From contig NZ_CP150951.2 of assembly GCF_038069655.2 (NCBI RefSeq), positions 1,576,001-1,640,000 on the forward strand: a DNA stretch of 64,000 nucleotides, in the 5' to 3' direction. A model generated the notes under the pieces. The model searched no databases, was not told where the DNA came from, and saw only the letters and a program-made list of their open reading frames with translations. A program made the position numbers and the translations under genes. This stretch comes from Yoonia sp. BS5-3 (GTDB taxonomy: Bacteria; Pseudomonadota; Alphaproteobacteria; Rhodobacterales; Rhodobacteraceae). Positions 52,735 through 63,305 of this stretch are shown piece by piece; the stretch's first letter is position 1, and every line of letters begins with the position of its first letter.

Positions 52735-52933
52735 ACGTTTTCTCCAAGCCCCGAGAACAATGGCTAGTGGGACAAAGACCGGAGCGAAATCAAAAAAATC
52801 GATATACCGCAGTAAAAGCGATTATCCGCCGACCTCATCGGTCTTTGCATGTGGTGAGGGTTTTCAAGTGGTTGGGGCTTGTCGCGACTGGAAATGCAGC
52901 TATCCATCTGGGCATGGCAAAAACAGATCGGAC

Positions 52934-54355
52934 ATGACGATGCGTAGGTGGTTCAGCGGTGTTGCCATAATGGTGTTTCTCGGTTTTTTTGCTGAACCTG
53001 GTTCGGCGCAACAAGAAAATCCGCTGCCGACAATTGAAACACTGATGACTTGGCAAAGGCAGGCTGAGGACGCGCTGGTCAATGATGATCCAGAACGCAC
53101 GATTGTTTTGACGGACCAGATATTGGCTGCACGGCCAAATAGTTTTGCGGCATTGTTCCTCCAGGCTCTCGCACTTTCTGATCTTGAACGATACCGGCAG
53201 TCTGCGCGTGTTGCGGGTGAGGCTTACAAGGTTGGTAGCGATGAACAGGGGTTATTGCAGTCAGCCCGACTTGCAGGGAATGCGCATTTCAGGGCCGCGC
53301 AGTATGCACGCGCCGAAATTTGGCTGCGCCGGGCCACAAACCACCTGCAATCAGAACAGGACGCGGAGCAGGTTGTGCGGCTGTTTCAGCGCGCCCGTGA
53401 GGCAAACCCGCTGAGCATGAGCTATAATTTCACTCTTTCGCCAACTGACAATGTGAATGGTGGTTCCGATAATGATGAATTGTGCTTTGAAAACCTTGAC
53501 GGCACCTGTGCCGCAACGTTGATCCTATCGGAGAATGATATTGCACTTCCGGGCGCCTCATACTCTGGGCTGGCAAGACTATCTTATCGGTTGTCGGAGA
53601 CCGATACGCAGATCACAACATTGCGGGCGCTTGTATTTGGCCGGTCTGTCATTCTGTCCCGAGAGGCCAAAGATACTCTGGCCTCATCGCCGGTAGAAAT
53701 TGTCCAAGATCTTAAAGCCAGTGATTTTTCCTCATTCCTGACAGAGTTCGCCTTAGAGCAGCGACAGGCGCAGCTGAGTCCCCTCGGCCCAACCCAATTT
53801 TCCATACATCTCGGCGAATTTTGGCAAGCTGGCGTGCCCGTCGTGCGGTATCGGGATTTCAAGGTGGGCCAACTGATCCCGATCGGCACAGATGATCTGC
53901 TTTCATTTACGGCTGTTTCGCGGCTTCAGGACGGAGTCGTGCCAGGTATTTTGGCGGCTGAAATCAACGATTTCAGTGTGAGCTACAGTAAATCGTTTTC
54001 GAATGATGACTTGTTGCAATGGACTGTGTTTCACCGAGACAACATTGCGGGGCCAGAGACGTCTTTTCTCGAATACAGCACCAGTGTTGATTATGCTTTT
54101 GGAAATCTTTTCCTGGATGCGCAATGGTCAGCGAGCGCAGAGCTTGGCATCCGGACATTTGATGAATTCACCACGACATTTGATGGCCGAAGGGACGTCT
54201 TCGGTTCAGTGAATGTGTCGGCGCTGCTGCGGGAGTATTCCTATTTTGGATTTTCACCCAGCATATCCTTGAGCGCAGCCAAGACAGATTCGGACGTGGA
54301 TTTCGTCGATAGCACCACGATACAGCTAAGCTTTGGCATTGGCTCAAACCTGTGA
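52934..54355 (+). CDS. Secreted TPR / beta-barrel protein, SLAM-like (DUF560)
   Basis: 473 aa with a signal peptide (RRWFSGVAIMVFLGFFAEPG). TPR-like repeats occupy about residues 30-150 (RTIVLTDQILAARPNSFAALFLQALALSD...). The C-terminal ~300 residues show alternating beta-strand patterns (NFTLSPTDNVNGGSDNDE, YSGLARLSYRLSETDTQITT, GNLFLDAQWSASAELGIR) and end in a strand-type residue run, as in surface lipoprotein assembly modifier proteins (N-terminal TPR, C-terminal barrel). The assignment is structural, by eye. The divergent lipoprotein is a possible cargo. Confidence 0.6.
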   Translation: MTMRRWFSGVAIMVFLGFFAEPGSAQQENPLPTIETLMTWQRQAEDALVNDDPERTIVLTDQILAARPNSFAALFLQALALSDLERYRQSARVAGEAYKVGSDEQGLLQSARLAGNAHFRAAQYARAEIWLRRATNHLQSEQDAEQVVRLFQRAREANPLSMSYNFTLSPTDNVNGGSDNDELCFENLDGTCAATLILSENDIALPGASYSGLARLSYRLSETDTQITTLRALVFGRSVILSREAKDTLASSPVEIVQDLKASDFSSFLTEFALEQRQAQLSPLGPTQFSIHLGEFWQAGVPVVRYRDFKVGQLIPIGTDDLLSFTAVSRLQDGVVPGILAAEINDFSVSYSKSFSNDDLLQWTVFHRDNIAGPETSFLEYSTSVDYAFGNLFLDAQWSASAELGIRTFDEFTTTFDGRRDVFGSVNVSALLREYSYFGFSPSISLSAAKTDSDVDFVDSTTIQLSFGIGSNL

Positions 54356-54397
54356 TTGGGCTTGTCCGAAGGGGCCAGGACCGCCTATGCACCCCGG

Positions 54398-55504
54398 ATG
54401 AGTGAACCATTTGAAATATTCATGGTTGCCACCCCTGGGCTGGAAAGCGCCTTGCTTGAAGAGGCGCACCAGAACGGCTTTGTGGGCGCCAAGCTGACCC
54501 AAGCTGGCGTTATCTTTTCGGGGACATGGCCGGATGTCTGGCGCGCGAATTTGCAGATGCGCGGCGCGACCCGTGTCCTGGCCCGGATAGGCAGTTTTAT
54601 GGCCTTTCATCTGGCCCAGTTGGATAAACGCGCCCGTAAATTCCCTTGGGCCACGTTGTTGCGTACCGATATCCCCTTGCGCGTTGATGTCAGTACCTCG
54701 CGCAAATCCAAAATTTATCATGCGGGCGCGGCCACGCAGCGGATTGAAAATGCGCTAAAGGCCAATGGCTATCAGATTGCGCCGGACGCGCCTGTCTCGC
54801 TCAAGGTTCGTATTGATGACAACCGGGTGACGATCAGCCTTGATAGCTCTGGCGAGAGTCTGCACAAACGCGGCCATAAAGAGGCCGTTGGCAAGGCTCC
54901 GATCCGGGAAACCCTTGCCGCGTTGATGTTGCGCGCATGCGGCTATGATGGAACAGAACCTGTGCTGGACCCGATGTGCGGCTCGGGCACGTTTTTGATT
55001 GAAGCTGCCGAATGGGCAGCGGGCCTGCACCCTGGGCGTAGCCGTACCTTTGCATTTCAGCATTTCGCCAATTTTGACGCGGCGCAATGGGACGCGCTTT
55101 GTACGCAATCCGCACCTGTTGTCCCGCCTCAGTCTTTTTTCGGAAGTGACCGTGATCCGGGCGCGGTCCGTATGAGTACCGATAATGCGAGCCGCGCTGG
55201 TGTGGCCGATTTCATCCGCTTCGAAAATCTCTCGGCTGCAGATATCAACCGGCCCGTCGGTCCCCCCGGTTTGGTGATGTGTAATCCCCCCTATGGCGCC
55301 CGGATTGGCAATCAAAAGATGCTGTTTGGGCTTTACGCGACGCTGGGCAAAACCATGCAAGAGCGCTTTCAAGGCTGGCGCGTGGGTCTTGTGACCAGCG
55401 ATCCGGGGTTGGCCAAGGCGACAGGCCTGCCGTTCAAACCCAAGGGGCCGCCCATCCCGCATGGTGGGTTGAAGGTCTGGCTGTTTCAGACGGACCTACT
55501 TTAG
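54398..55504 (+). CDS. THUMP-domain class I SAM RNA methyltransferase (RlmL/Trm-like)
   Basis: 368 aa. An N-terminal THUMP/ferredoxin-like part (residues 1-150, with HLAQLDKRARKFPW and SLDSSGESLHKRGHK) is joined to a methyltransferase with LDPMCGSGTFLIEAA and the catalytic NPPYG motif (VMCNPPYGARIG), giving N2-guanosine methylation in the family. RlmL-like (23S G2445) is the nearest type. The ATG at 54398 is the first in a protein-like reading frame. The stop codon TAG falls on the first bases of an inverted-repeat element. Confidence 0.87.
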   Translation: MSEPFEIFMVATPGLESALLEEAHQNGFVGAKLTQAGVIFSGTWPDVWRANLQMRGATRVLARIGSFMAFHLAQLDKRARKFPWATLLRTDIPLRVDVSTSRKSKIYHAGAATQRIENALKANGYQIAPDAPVSLKVRIDDNRVTISLDSSGESLHKRGHKEAVGKAPIRETLAALMLRACGYDGTEPVLDPMCGSGTFLIEAAEWAAGLHPGRSRTFAFQHFANFDAAQWDALCTQSAPVVPPQSFFGSDRDPGAVRMSTDNASRAGVADFIRFENLSAADINRPVGPPGLVMCNPPYGARIGNQKMLFGLYATLGKTMQERFQGWRVGLVTSDPGLAKATGLPFKPKGPPIPHGGLKVWLFQTDLL

Positions 55505-55767
55505 GGTCAGGACCCATTCATCTTACACCGTCAGTTTACCAGATTTTTTCTCTGACAAGAAGCATCGGCGCAGGAATAGTGGTTCTATTTCAAGCAGATG
55601 TGCCGCAGGTCAGAGAGAAAATCCGGCAAACCCGCAGGGCGACGATTTCACTTCATCTCAGCGGCCTGCGCCGCTTGACCGTAGATCAACTATGGCCGCA
55701 CGCCGCAAACCACTGATATTTCGTGAAATCGCCGCTGACGGTGCAAGATGAATGGGTCCTGACCCTA
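55502..55767. mobile_element. 266-bp MITE-like element with 33-bp inverted ends
   Basis: The ends (55502-55534 and 55735-55767) are inverted repeats of 33 bp with one mismatch, starting TAGGGTCAGGACCCATTC. A TA is present at each flank, which fits TA target duplication. Each half contains a further internal inverted repeat (TCTCTGAC/GTCAGAGA on the left; GATTTCAC/GTGAAATC on the right). No transposase. A non-autonomous derivative of an IS with such ends is likely. Confidence 0.75.
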
Positions 55768-55940
55768 GCCTTTCCATGACACGCACCGGTGCCAAAGCGG
55801 TTGCCCGACTGCGACTTGCGCAGAGCGCCGATTGGCGTGTCGATGCAACATGCCGTCATTTCGTTAACGCCAAATTGGATTTTGCACCGCAGTAGTGTTA
55901 ACCTTTTGCAATTGATCTATGCATTTTGATTCCTATTACG
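55768..55940 (+). other. Promoter region of the exopolysaccharide cluster
   Basis: 173 nt between the MITE-like element and the OPX gene, AT-rich near 55900-55935. No clear -35/-10 pair or hairpin found. Confidence 0.4.
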
Positions 55941-57194
55941 ATGAGTGGTGTGTCCATGGTTGGTCTTTTACGACGCTTTTTGCAGTCTTTTGCGGGGCAT
56001 GTGGTGGCGGTGGCGCTAAGCGCGGCACCCCTTGCGGCCTCACCTTTGATCGCTGTTGGCGATGAATTGCAGGTCGATTTTTTGGATGATGACGCGGACC
56101 CTTATGTTCTTGAGGTTGGCGATGATGGGGCTGTTCAGCTTCCTTATGTTGGGGCGGTTGCTGTTGCTGGTTCTGACATTGACGCCGCGCGGCAGTTGAT
56201 CGCCGAAACATATGTCACGCGTGAGATATTCCTTTCCCCGCAGCTTGAGCTGTCATTTGTTGCGATGCGCCCGCTATCGGTGCTTGGCGATGTGCAAGAG
56301 CCTGGGTTTTATGATTTTCGGGCCTTCGTGACGGTTGAGCAAGCGGTTGGGCTGGCTGGCGGGATCGTCCGCAATGGCCAAAGTGAAGAAGGGCGCGCGA
56401 TGCAGCGCGCAACGTTGTTCGGTGAACTTGCCCGGATTGAGGGTGAGATGATGCGTGAAGCGGTCGCAACCGCCCGCCTGAATACGCAACTGGCAGACGG
56501 GCAAGCGATTGATCGCAGCGCAGTTGCGCTTGGGGCTTTAGATGCCCCAGATATGCGTTTGGTTGACACGTTGGTCGATCAGGACAATGCGATTATTGCG
56601 GCCGAACTGGCCTATTTCCAATCCGAAAATGATCTGCTGGTGCGCGCTGTTTCGGATGCACGGATGCAAATAGACCTGACCGAAGAACAAATCGCCGCGC
56701 AAGAGGTCCAGATCACGTCATATGATGAAGAGCTTGACAATAACGCGGATCTTGTTGAACGCGGATTGGTTCCGGCACCTGTGCGCGCCCAACTGCTGCG
56801 TCAGGTGGCCGATGAAAAGACTGATCTGCTGCGGCTGCGCACTAATGTCGCCGCGGCCAGGTTGCAGCTGATTTCCCTTGAGCGTCAGCAGCTTGAGCTG
56901 GATTATCAGCGGCGGCAAACGTGGCGATTGGCATTGGCGGATGCGGCGGTGCGCACGGCGCAATTGCGCGGGGCGCGCGATGCGGTACTGGATCGGATTG
57001 ATGTGCTTGATAACTGGTCTGTCCGCACAAATGCCGAGGACGCGCAGATGATATCGTACTTGATCCGTCGGCGTGGCACTGGGGGGGCGGTCCAAACCGT
57101 CTCTGCCCTGGCAACCGACGCCCTTTCACCCGGGGATGTTTTGATTGTGCGTCTTGAACAGGCTGAAACACCGCTTGCACAGGTGCATCCATGA
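55941..57194 (+). CDS. Polysaccharide export (OPX/ExoF-like) protein
   Basis: 417 aa with a hydrophobic N-terminus (FAGHVVAVALSAAPLAASP). A Poly_export domain (LIAVGDELQVDFLDDDADPYVLEVGDDGAVQLPYVGAVAV) and SLBB-type region (VLGDVQEPGFYDFRAFVTVEQAVGLAGGI) follow, then a long helical coiled-coil half. That order resembles ExoF rather than short Wza. Starts available are ATG 55941 and ATG 55956, neither with a strong ribosome site. Ends with ATGA overlap to the co-polymerase gene. Confidence 0.85.
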   Translation: MSGVSMVGLLRRFLQSFAGHVVAVALSAAPLAASPLIAVGDELQVDFLDDDADPYVLEVGDDGAVQLPYVGAVAVAGSDIDAARQLIAETYVTREIFLSPQLELSFVAMRPLSVLGDVQEPGFYDFRAFVTVEQAVGLAGGIVRNGQSEEGRAMQRATLFGELARIEGEMMREAVATARLNTQLADGQAIDRSAVALGALDAPDMRLVDTLVDQDNAIIAAELAYFQSENDLLVRAVSDARMQIDLTEEQIAAQEVQITSYDEELDNNADLVERGLVPAPVRAQLLRQVADEKTDLLRLRTNVAAARLQLISLERQQLELDYQRRQTWRLALADAAVRTAQLRGARDAVLDRIDVLDNWSVRTNAEDAQMISYLIRRRGTGGAVQTVSALATDALSPGDVLIVRLEQAETPLAQVHP

Positions 57195-59434
57195 CCTTTC
57201 ACACGGCAACAGGACCGGCAGGCAACCAGCGCAGCCTTGATGGGGACAGTGATGGTATTGAACTGCGCAATCTGTTGGGCGCTTTGCGGCGCAACAAGTG
57301 GCTCATCCTGGCCTGCATTCTGATTGCAGGATTTATCGCAGCAGCCAGTCTAAAGACGGTGCGCCCGAGTTATTATTCCTATGTCGAAGTCCTGCTGAAC
57401 ACGCGCCAGGAACGCGTCGTCGGGATTGAACAGGTCGTGTCCGACCTGAACGTAACCAATTCTGTCGTCGCAGGTGAAATCGCGGTTCTTCGGTCAAATG
57501 TGCTGTTGGGGGAGGTGGTCGATAAGCTCGACCTGGTTAATCACCCCGATTTTAATCCTTATGAAACAGCGCAGCCCGGGCTGGTGACCCGCGCATCTGA
57601 TTTTGTCACGCTGCAACTGTCGCGTATTGGTATTGGCGTCGAACCGCCCGAGCCGCTGCCCGAAACCGATATCGCACAAGGTCTAAGCCCGGAAGATGCC
57701 CGTACGCTGGTGATCTGGCAGGTGCGGCGCAACCTGGTTGTCGTGCAAAGCGGGATTTCTTACGTCATTTCGATTTCAATGCGGGCCCATGATCCGGACA
57801 TTGCTGCAAAGATCGCCAATGCCGTGGCCGAGCAATATATCGATGATCAGTTGAATACCAAACTGGCTGCGACCCAAAGGGCGATTGATTGGCTCGACCG
57901 CCGTTTGGTTGAACTTGAGACGCAGCTGCATGCTGCCGAAGACGATGTGGTCGAATTTCAAGCACGGCAGGTGCTGGAAGAAGGCGGCGACCGAAATAGT
58001 GTGAATGAGCAGCTCGCGGCGATGAACCGTGCGATTGTCACGGGGCGCAATGAACGGGCCGCCGCTGAAGTGCGGCTGCAAAATGTACGCCGTCTTATGG
58101 CCGAAGACGGCCTGATCGCTGCGGCTGCTGCCTTGCAGACACCGCGCCTGACCAGTCTTGATGCTGAGATGGCCGAACTGGAACGCGGCCGCGCGCAACT
58201 GGCTACCCGCCTGGGTCCCCAGCACCCCGATATGCTTGCCTTGGATCTGGCGCTGCAGGATCTGGCCCGGGACCGTGTTGTTGCGATCCGCGCTGGGGTG
58301 GATGCGCTGGAAGCCGGGCTGGAACAGGCGCGTGGCCGTGAACAGGCAATCCAAGAAGACATTGAAAATGCCCAACTGCGGCTGATCGATCTTTCGCGTG
58401 CCTCGGTCCGGCTTAGCCAGTTGGAACGGTCGGCCAATGCGATGCGGCAGGTGTATGAAAGCTTTCTGTCCCGCTTTCAGGAAACGACGCAGCAGCTTGA
58501 ATTTCAACGCCCCGATGCGCGTGTCATCACCGAGGCCGTGCCTGCCCTGTCACCCGCACGGCCGCGCACCAAACTGATACTGGCGGTTTCGCTGTTTCTG
58601 GGGGCAATCCTGGGTGTTGCTTTGGTGGTGATCCGCGAAGCCGTCAGTCAAAGCGTGTTGACCGCGCCGGAACTGACCCGTGCGACCCGGATGCCAGTGC
58701 TCAGCACTTTACCCCGCACGCGCAAGATCGGCAGGCGCGGGGCTGCTTGGCAATTGGCCCAATTGGGTGGGACCGGCGTGTCCGGCTATGGTGAGGGGCT
58801 GCGGCTTTTGCGTTTTGGTTTGCTGCGGGCGCTTGATGGGCCGGGGCCGCATGTGGTGATGCTGACATCTGCCGAACGCGGTGCAGGATGTTCCACCACG
58901 GTGCTGGGGCTTGGCCGCGTACTGTCCGCGCTGGGCCAGCGGGTTGCCATCGTCGACGCTGATTTTCGCAATCCATCGCAGCACAAGCTTTTGAATATCA
59001 GACCAACCAACACGGGCGTGGCGGGTTACCTTTACGGGGCCGCCAGTTTGGAAGAGATCATGTTGGAGAATGTCGAACCGCAACTATCCTTGGTGCCTGC
59101 TCGGCAGCAAAAGGGCAGCGCGGCGGATATGCTCTCGGCCCCGAAATTCAGAACCTTGATGGCCGAACTCAGTGGGCTTTACGATATCGTTCTGATCGAC
59201 GCCCCGCCGACGCTGGGGCAGGCGGATACGACGATTTTGGCCAGTGCGACGGATGCTGTTGTTGTCGTGGCCCGCAGCGCGGCATCGCGCCGGACGGATG
59301 TTGTTTCAGCGATTGCGGCGCTGGAAAGCGCCGGCGGCACCGTTATCGGCACCGTTCTGTCCCATACGATGGGTAAGGCCACATCATCCTCAACTGCGCC
59401 GCGCGCTGAACGCCCGGTTGAGATTGAGGCCTGA
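57191..59434 (+). CDS. Wzz / BY-kinase-type polysaccharide co-polymerase
   Basis: 747 aa. Wzz domain with first membrane helix [18 protein letters not shown] near residue 37, a long coiled-coil periplasmic part (about 80-455) and second helix [19 protein letters not shown]. The cytoplasmic part has a modified Walker A ([11 protein letters not shown]), Walker A' [11 protein letters not shown] and Walker [11 protein letters not shown], typical of bacterial tyrosine kinases. The C-terminus ends [14 protein letters not shown] with no tyrosine cluster, so autophosphorylation is doubtful. Works with the OPX protein to set chain length and export. Confidence 0.88.
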   Translation: MTFHTATGPAGNQRSLDGDSDGIELRNLLGALRRNKWLILACILIAGFIAAASLKTVRPSYYSYVEVLLNTRQERVVGIEQVVSDLNVTNSVVAGEIAVLRSNVLLGEVVDKLDLVNHPDFNPYETAQPGLVTRASDFVTLQLSRIGIGVEPPEPLPETDIAQGLSPEDARTLVIWQVRRNLVVVQSGISYVISISMRAHDPDIAAKIANAVAEQYIDDQLNTKLAATQRAIDWLDRRLVELETQLHAAEDDVVEFQARQVLEEGGDRNSVNEQLAAMNRAIVTGRNERAAAEVRLQNVRRLMAEDGLIAAAAALQTPRLTSLDAEMAELERGRAQLATRLGPQHPDMLALDLALQDLARDRVVAIRAGVDALEAGLEQARGREQAIQEDIENAQLRLIDLSRASVRLSQLERSANAMRQVYESFLSRFQETTQQLEFQRPDARVITEAVPALSPARPRTKLILAVSLFLGAILGVALVVIREAVSQSVLTAPELTRATRMPVLSTLPRTRKIGRRGAAWQLAQLGGTGVSGYGEGLRLLRFGLLRALDGPGPHVVMLTSAERGAGCSTTVLGLGRVLSALGQRVAIVDADFRNPSQHKLLNIRPTNTGVAGYLYGAASLEEIMLENVEPQLSLVPARQQKGSAADMLSAPKFRTLMAELSGLYDIVLIDAPPTLGQADTTILASATDAVVVVARSAASRRTDVVSAIAALESAGGTVIGTVLSHTMGKATSSSTAPRAERPVEIEA

Positions 59435-59438
59435 CCTG

Positions 59439-60617
59439 ATGGAGCATCTTCGCCAAACAGACCCAAGCGATCTGGCCGCACAAACGGTATTGCCACCGCC
59501 AAAACGGGTGGCTTTGGTTCACTACTGGTTGGTGGGTATGCGCGGCGGTGAACGTGTGCTGGAAGAAATGCTGCGTCTTTATCCCGATGCAGATATTTTC
59601 ACACATGTTGTCGATCCCGATCAGATCAGCCCGCTTTTGGCCAGTCGTCCGATTACCCAGACATCGATCGCGAAGCTGCCGGGGGCCAAACGGCATTATC
59701 AAAAATACTTATCGTTGATGCCGCGCGCGTTGGAAGAGCTGGATTTAAGCGCCTATGATCTGGTCTTGTCCTCTGAGTCGGGCCCGGCAAAGGGCGTTGT
59801 GGCATCGCCGGACGCCACGCATTTGTGCTATTGCCATTCGCCCATGCGTTATATCTGGGACCATTATCCAGCTTACCGCGCGGGGTTGGGTCCGCTGAAA
59901 CGCTATTACTTTTCGCGTTTGGCCCACCGGCTGCGGACCTGGGATGTTACGTCAGCGGCGCGGGTCGATCATTTTGTCGCCAATTCCCGTTTTATCGCCG
60001 GACGCATTCACCGCGCCTGGGGGCGCGACGCAAGCGTGGTGCACCCGCCTGTTGATCTTGAAAAATACCGTCTCGCACCGGAACGGCCGCGTGATTACTA
60101 TCTGTTTGTGTCACAATTGGTGGCCTATAAGCGGGCAGATATTGCGATGGAGGCATTTCGCGGTCTGGATTTGCCGCTGAAAGTCGTCGGGCAGGGGGCA
60201 GAGTTCGCGGCGCTATCGCGCAGCGCGCCATCCAATGTTGAGATGCTGGGCCGCGTTGATGATGCAGCGCTTGCTGATCTGTATCGCGGGGCGCGCGCCC
60301 TTGTTTTCCCCGCAGAAGAGGATTTCGGCATCGTCCCGGTTGAGGCAATGGCCTGCGGCACGCCTGTCATCGCATATGGCCGTGGCGGTGCATTGGATTC
60401 GATCAAGGACGGCGTGACGGGGCGCTTTTTTGCAGAACAATCCGTAGATGCGCTGCGCGAGGCCGTCTTGGCATTTGACGCAGAACGGGATGCGTTTGAT
60501 CCGCAGTTGATTGCCAAACACGCGCATGGCTTTGGGGCGGCGCGGTTCCGCAAGGAGCTCTCTGCTGTGATTGATGCGGTGCGCGCGCGTCAGCTCACCC
60601 GCCAAAGCGCGATGTGA
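59439..60617 (+). CDS. GT4-family glycosyltransferase
   Basis: 392 aa. N-terminal GT-B domain ([20 protein letters not shown]) and C-terminal donor-binding motif [25 protein letters not shown] (E-x7-E). It probably adds a hexose (such as mannose) to a lipid-linked exopolysaccharide precursor. ATG at 59439 follows GAGG by nine nt. Four nt downstream is the phosphopantetheinyl transferase gene. Confidence 0.9.
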   Translation: MEHLRQTDPSDLAAQTVLPPPKRVALVHYWLVGMRGGERVLEEMLRLYPDADIFTHVVDPDQISPLLASRPITQTSIAKLPGAKRHYQKYLSLMPRALEELDLSAYDLVLSSESGPAKGVVASPDATHLCYCHSPMRYIWDHYPAYRAGLGPLKRYYFSRLAHRLRTWDVTSAARVDHFVANSRFIAGRIHRAWGRDASVVHPPVDLEKYRLAPERPRDYYLFVSQLVAYKRADIAMEAFRGLDLPLKVVGQGAEFAALSRSAPSNVEMLGRVDDAALADLYRGARALVFPAEEDFGIVPVEAMACGTPVIAYGRGGALDSIKDGVTGRFFAEQSVDALREAVLAFDAERDAFDPQLIAKHAHGFGAARFRKELSAVIDAVRARQLTRQSAM

Positions 60618-60620
60618 CGG

Positions 60621-61304
60621 ATGGGCCTGCCAATCGATCTGTGGTCCTTTCCGCTAGATAAACCCGACGCGGGAAGCCTGTCGGCGGATGAGCAGGCGCG
60701 TGCCAACCGTTTTGTCTTTGCACGTGATCGGGACCGCTATGTCGCGGGCCGCGCGCGGTTGCGGGCAATCCTCAGCCAGTATCTGGACCAACCCGCCGCT
60801 GATATCCGATTTGGCTATGGTTCCCATGGGCGGCCCGGCGTCGATGGCATTGCGTTCAACCTAAGTCATACGGGCGATCAGGCTTTGCTGGCTGTTGCGC
60901 AGGATGTTGTCTTGGGCGTTGATATCGAAGCGATCGCGCCTATCGAGATGGCTGTCGCCAAAGCACATTTTGCACCAGAAGAACTGCGCGCATTGCTGGC
61001 TTTGCCTGAACCCGGCCAGGTGCCTGCATTCTACCGCTGTTGGACCCGGAAAGAGGCATACTTGAAGGCGATGGGAACGGGGCTTGCGACGGATTTGTCC
61101 AGCTTCACAGTGACTTTGGGGCCGAATGAAGACCCGAAATTGCTGACATGCGCGCCCGGGGACGCTGCGGCGTGGCAGCTTTTTGATGTTGCCCCAGCGC
61201 CAGGCATTGCGGGGGCCTTGGCGGTGCGGGCAGGGGCGCAGCAAGTGACGTTGAATTGGCGCAGCGATGTTCCGGCGGCGCACCGCTTTTCAAACCGGGC
61301 TTAG
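60621..61304 (+). CDS. Sfp-type 4'-phosphopantetheinyl transferase
   Basis: 227 aa. Motifs FNLSHTGDQALLAV, VVLGVDIEAI (Mg-binding D-x-E) and CWTRKEAYLKAMGTGL mark the Sfp/PPT family that activates carrier proteins with CoA. The half-domain structure and length are typical. It lies in an exopolysaccharide cluster with no polyketide or peptide synthetase nearby, so its target protein is unclear; fatty-acid or a distant secondary-metabolite carrier is possible. Its 3' end overlaps the convergent gene by 15 nt. Confidence 0.9.
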   Translation: MGLPIDLWSFPLDKPDAGSLSADEQARANRFVFARDRDRYVAGRARLRAILSQYLDQPAADIRFGYGSHGRPGVDGIAFNLSHTGDQALLAVAQDVVLGVDIEAIAPIEMAVAKAHFAPEELRALLALPEPGQVPAFYRCWTRKEAYLKAMGTGLATDLSSFTVTLGPNEDPKLLTCAPGDAAAWQLFDVAPAPGIAGALAVRAGAQQVTLNWRSDVPAAHRFSNRA

Positions 61305-63305
61305 AAAGAAATCTGCAAATTCCACAGTGCCTTCAATCTCGGTCAGATCCAGCATCAAAGCCACCTCATCAAACCCCTCTGGCATGCGCCCGTCACCGGG
61401 GGATGCAGGATGGGTGTTGGCCGTATTATTCAAATAACGCGTCCAATCGGTTGTTGCAGGTACGGGCCAAATATCACCGATCACCTGCCGCGTGTCGCCT
61501 TTGACCGCCTGAACTGAGGCAAGGATCGTTCCGGGTGTTTCACTGCGCAAGCGAAAGAAAACGCCAAGCTCGGCGCCGGGGCGGGCCACACCAAAAAGCC
61601 AGATATGCCGGTAGGCGGGTGAAGCCTTGAAGGTTGTCACATCGGTTGGGAACCGGTTGAACGTACCCGCTGCCCCATTGCTTGTGCGCAAATCCAAAGG
61701 GACCGTTCCCAGCAAATTGCGTTGCGGATCAAACTGGACGATCGGCGCCATATGCCGGGGGCGCCGCCCGCGTATCAATGCAGTATCCAGCCGCCCCAAA
61801 CCGCCGGCCAATGCGCCACTTTGGCTGCGCAAGTTATAAGTGGTGACGTCGCGCATCGACGCCGTCGCCGCCCGCGAGCGAAGCAAAAAGATGTGTTGGC
61901 ATTGATTACCAGCGTCAAAATCGGCACCGGTTACCGTGAATGAACCGCCGTTTAATGTCACATCGCCCTGCCCAAGATCGATCAGGGGTTTGTCAGAGGC
62001 TTTTGGGCGGTTCACCTCAAGATGGCAGCCGTGCAAAAGCAGACGCCCCGAGCCGACGAAAACCTGATCAACAAAATCAATTGCAGTGCCAAACAATGCC
62101 ACTTCGGCATCATTGTTCAATATGGCGATCTCTCCGCCGTCAATGACACTGGCATAAAGCGAAATCAACTCACCAGCATCGCGCAGACCGCCCAGAAAGT
62201 GCAGGCCCGCTTTTTCGCAGGCGCAGCGCAGCCCGGTCGCATTGATCAGATAGGCCCGGTGTGAAAACATCAGGCCGGTATGAAAATTCCGCACTGTTAC
62301 ATCCCGCAATATCAAACGCGAAGATCGCGCCTCGGCGCCTGTTTCAAAGCGTATCCCGTGGCGCAAAGTGCCCAGACCCGGGCCGACGATCTCAATCCCT
62401 TCCATCCACTTGTGGCCATATTGCGGGCTGTCCTCATTTGAGGCGATGAGCACGCATTCGCGCTGGCCGTGGAAGGCGATTTGAAGGGCGCTGATGCGGA
62501 TATCGGCGTTGGTTTCGATGGTCAGCTGCGCATTGGGGACCGGCCCCCAAAGCTCAAGATCGTGATCGCCTGAAGCAATCGCGGTGATGCTGGCGGGGGT
62601 CGCTGTGGAACGGTCTGACAGTGACACTTTGACGTTTGGAAAATCCGCATCACCGGTCACCGCATCAACTGTTAGCGACAGGCGATAGCGGCCTTCCTCG
62701 GGCAATTGCAGATCATGGATCAAAGGGCGCGCTTGCGCATCATTGCTAGTAGAAAGGACGCCATTCGTGCGTTCCCACCCTTGGGTCAGCGCAATGTCAT
62801 CCAGCTGGAAAATCGGATCATGTCGTACCGGTTCCGGGATCGCTGAGAAATCAAGGACAGCGCCCGCCCCGCGCAATGCCATGCGGGTTGGATCAATCGT
62901 AAGCGGGGTCAGGCAGCGATGGCGCTTGTTTTCCAGATCAATCGCGAAAGGACCAAACCGCGCCGCATGGTCGAGCGCGCGTTGGATCGCGAGCGCATCA
63001 TCATCCCGGTCGCTGGCTTGTGAAAACCATGCAGGTTTCAGTGCGCCGCTGAAATCCATCCGCGTCCAATACTGCCCGTCGGGGCCTTCGATCTGGACCA
63101 CGCCATCGGCCAGCCCGTTTGCGGTCTTGCTTTCGAACCAGCCTTGGCCGGGAATGTGGATTGGGCTGTTGGTGGCTGGGCTGGTTTCCAGATCAGCCAA
63201 ATCGGCAAGAGCCGTTGTTTGCGCCTGGCCCTGCCGGGCAAATACCGCGCCCAGCGTCACAGCAGCCGTTCCGGCCAATCCTGCCAAGCCACGCCGCGAG
63301 ATCAT
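61290..63305 (-). CDS. Tat-exported parallel beta-helix protein (pectate-lyase-superfamily-like)
   Basis: 671 aa. A Tat-like signal (MISRRGLAGLAGTAAVTLG) is followed by a right-handed beta-helix with repeated segments such as MEGIEIVGPGLGTLRHGIRF, LRDVTVRNFHTGLMFSHRAY and AVLDFSAI. The segment DDDALAIQRALDHAARFGPFAIDL resembles the start of the pectate lyase / GH28-type superfamily. It may bind or cut the exported polysaccharide. ATG overlaps the preceding glycosyltransferase stop (ATGA). Confidence 0.75.
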   Translation of the reverse strand: MISRRGLAGLAGTAAVTLGAVFARQGQAQTTALADLADLETSPATNSPIHIPGQGWFESKTANGLADGVVQIEGPDGQYWTRMDFSGALKPAWFSQASDRDDDALAIQRALDHAARFGPFAIDLENKRHRCLTPLTIDPTRMALRGAGAVLDFSAIPEPVRHDPIFQLDDIALTQGWERTNGVLSTSNDAQARPLIHDLQLPEEGRYRLSLTVDAVTGDADFPNVKVSLSDRSTATPASITAIASGDHDLELWGPVPNAQLTIETNADIRISALQIAFHGQRECVLIASNEDSPQYGHKWMEGIEIVGPGLGTLRHGIRFETGAEARSSRLILRDVTVRNFHTGLMFSHRAYLINATGLRCACEKAGLHFLGGLRDAGELISLYASVIDGGEIAILNNDAEVALFGTAIDFVDQVFVGSGRLLLHGCHLEVNRPKASDKPLIDLGQGDVTLNGGSFTVTGADFDAGNQCQHIFLLRSRAATASMRDVTTYNLRSQSGALAGGLGRLDTALIRGRRPRHMAPIVQFDPQRNLLGTVPLDLRTSNGAAGTFNRFPTDVTTFKASPAYRHIWLFGVARPGAELGVFFRLRSETPGTILASVQAVKGDTRQVIGDIWPVPATTDWTRYLNNTANTHPASPGDGRMPEGFDEVALMLDLTEIEGTVEFADFFLSPV

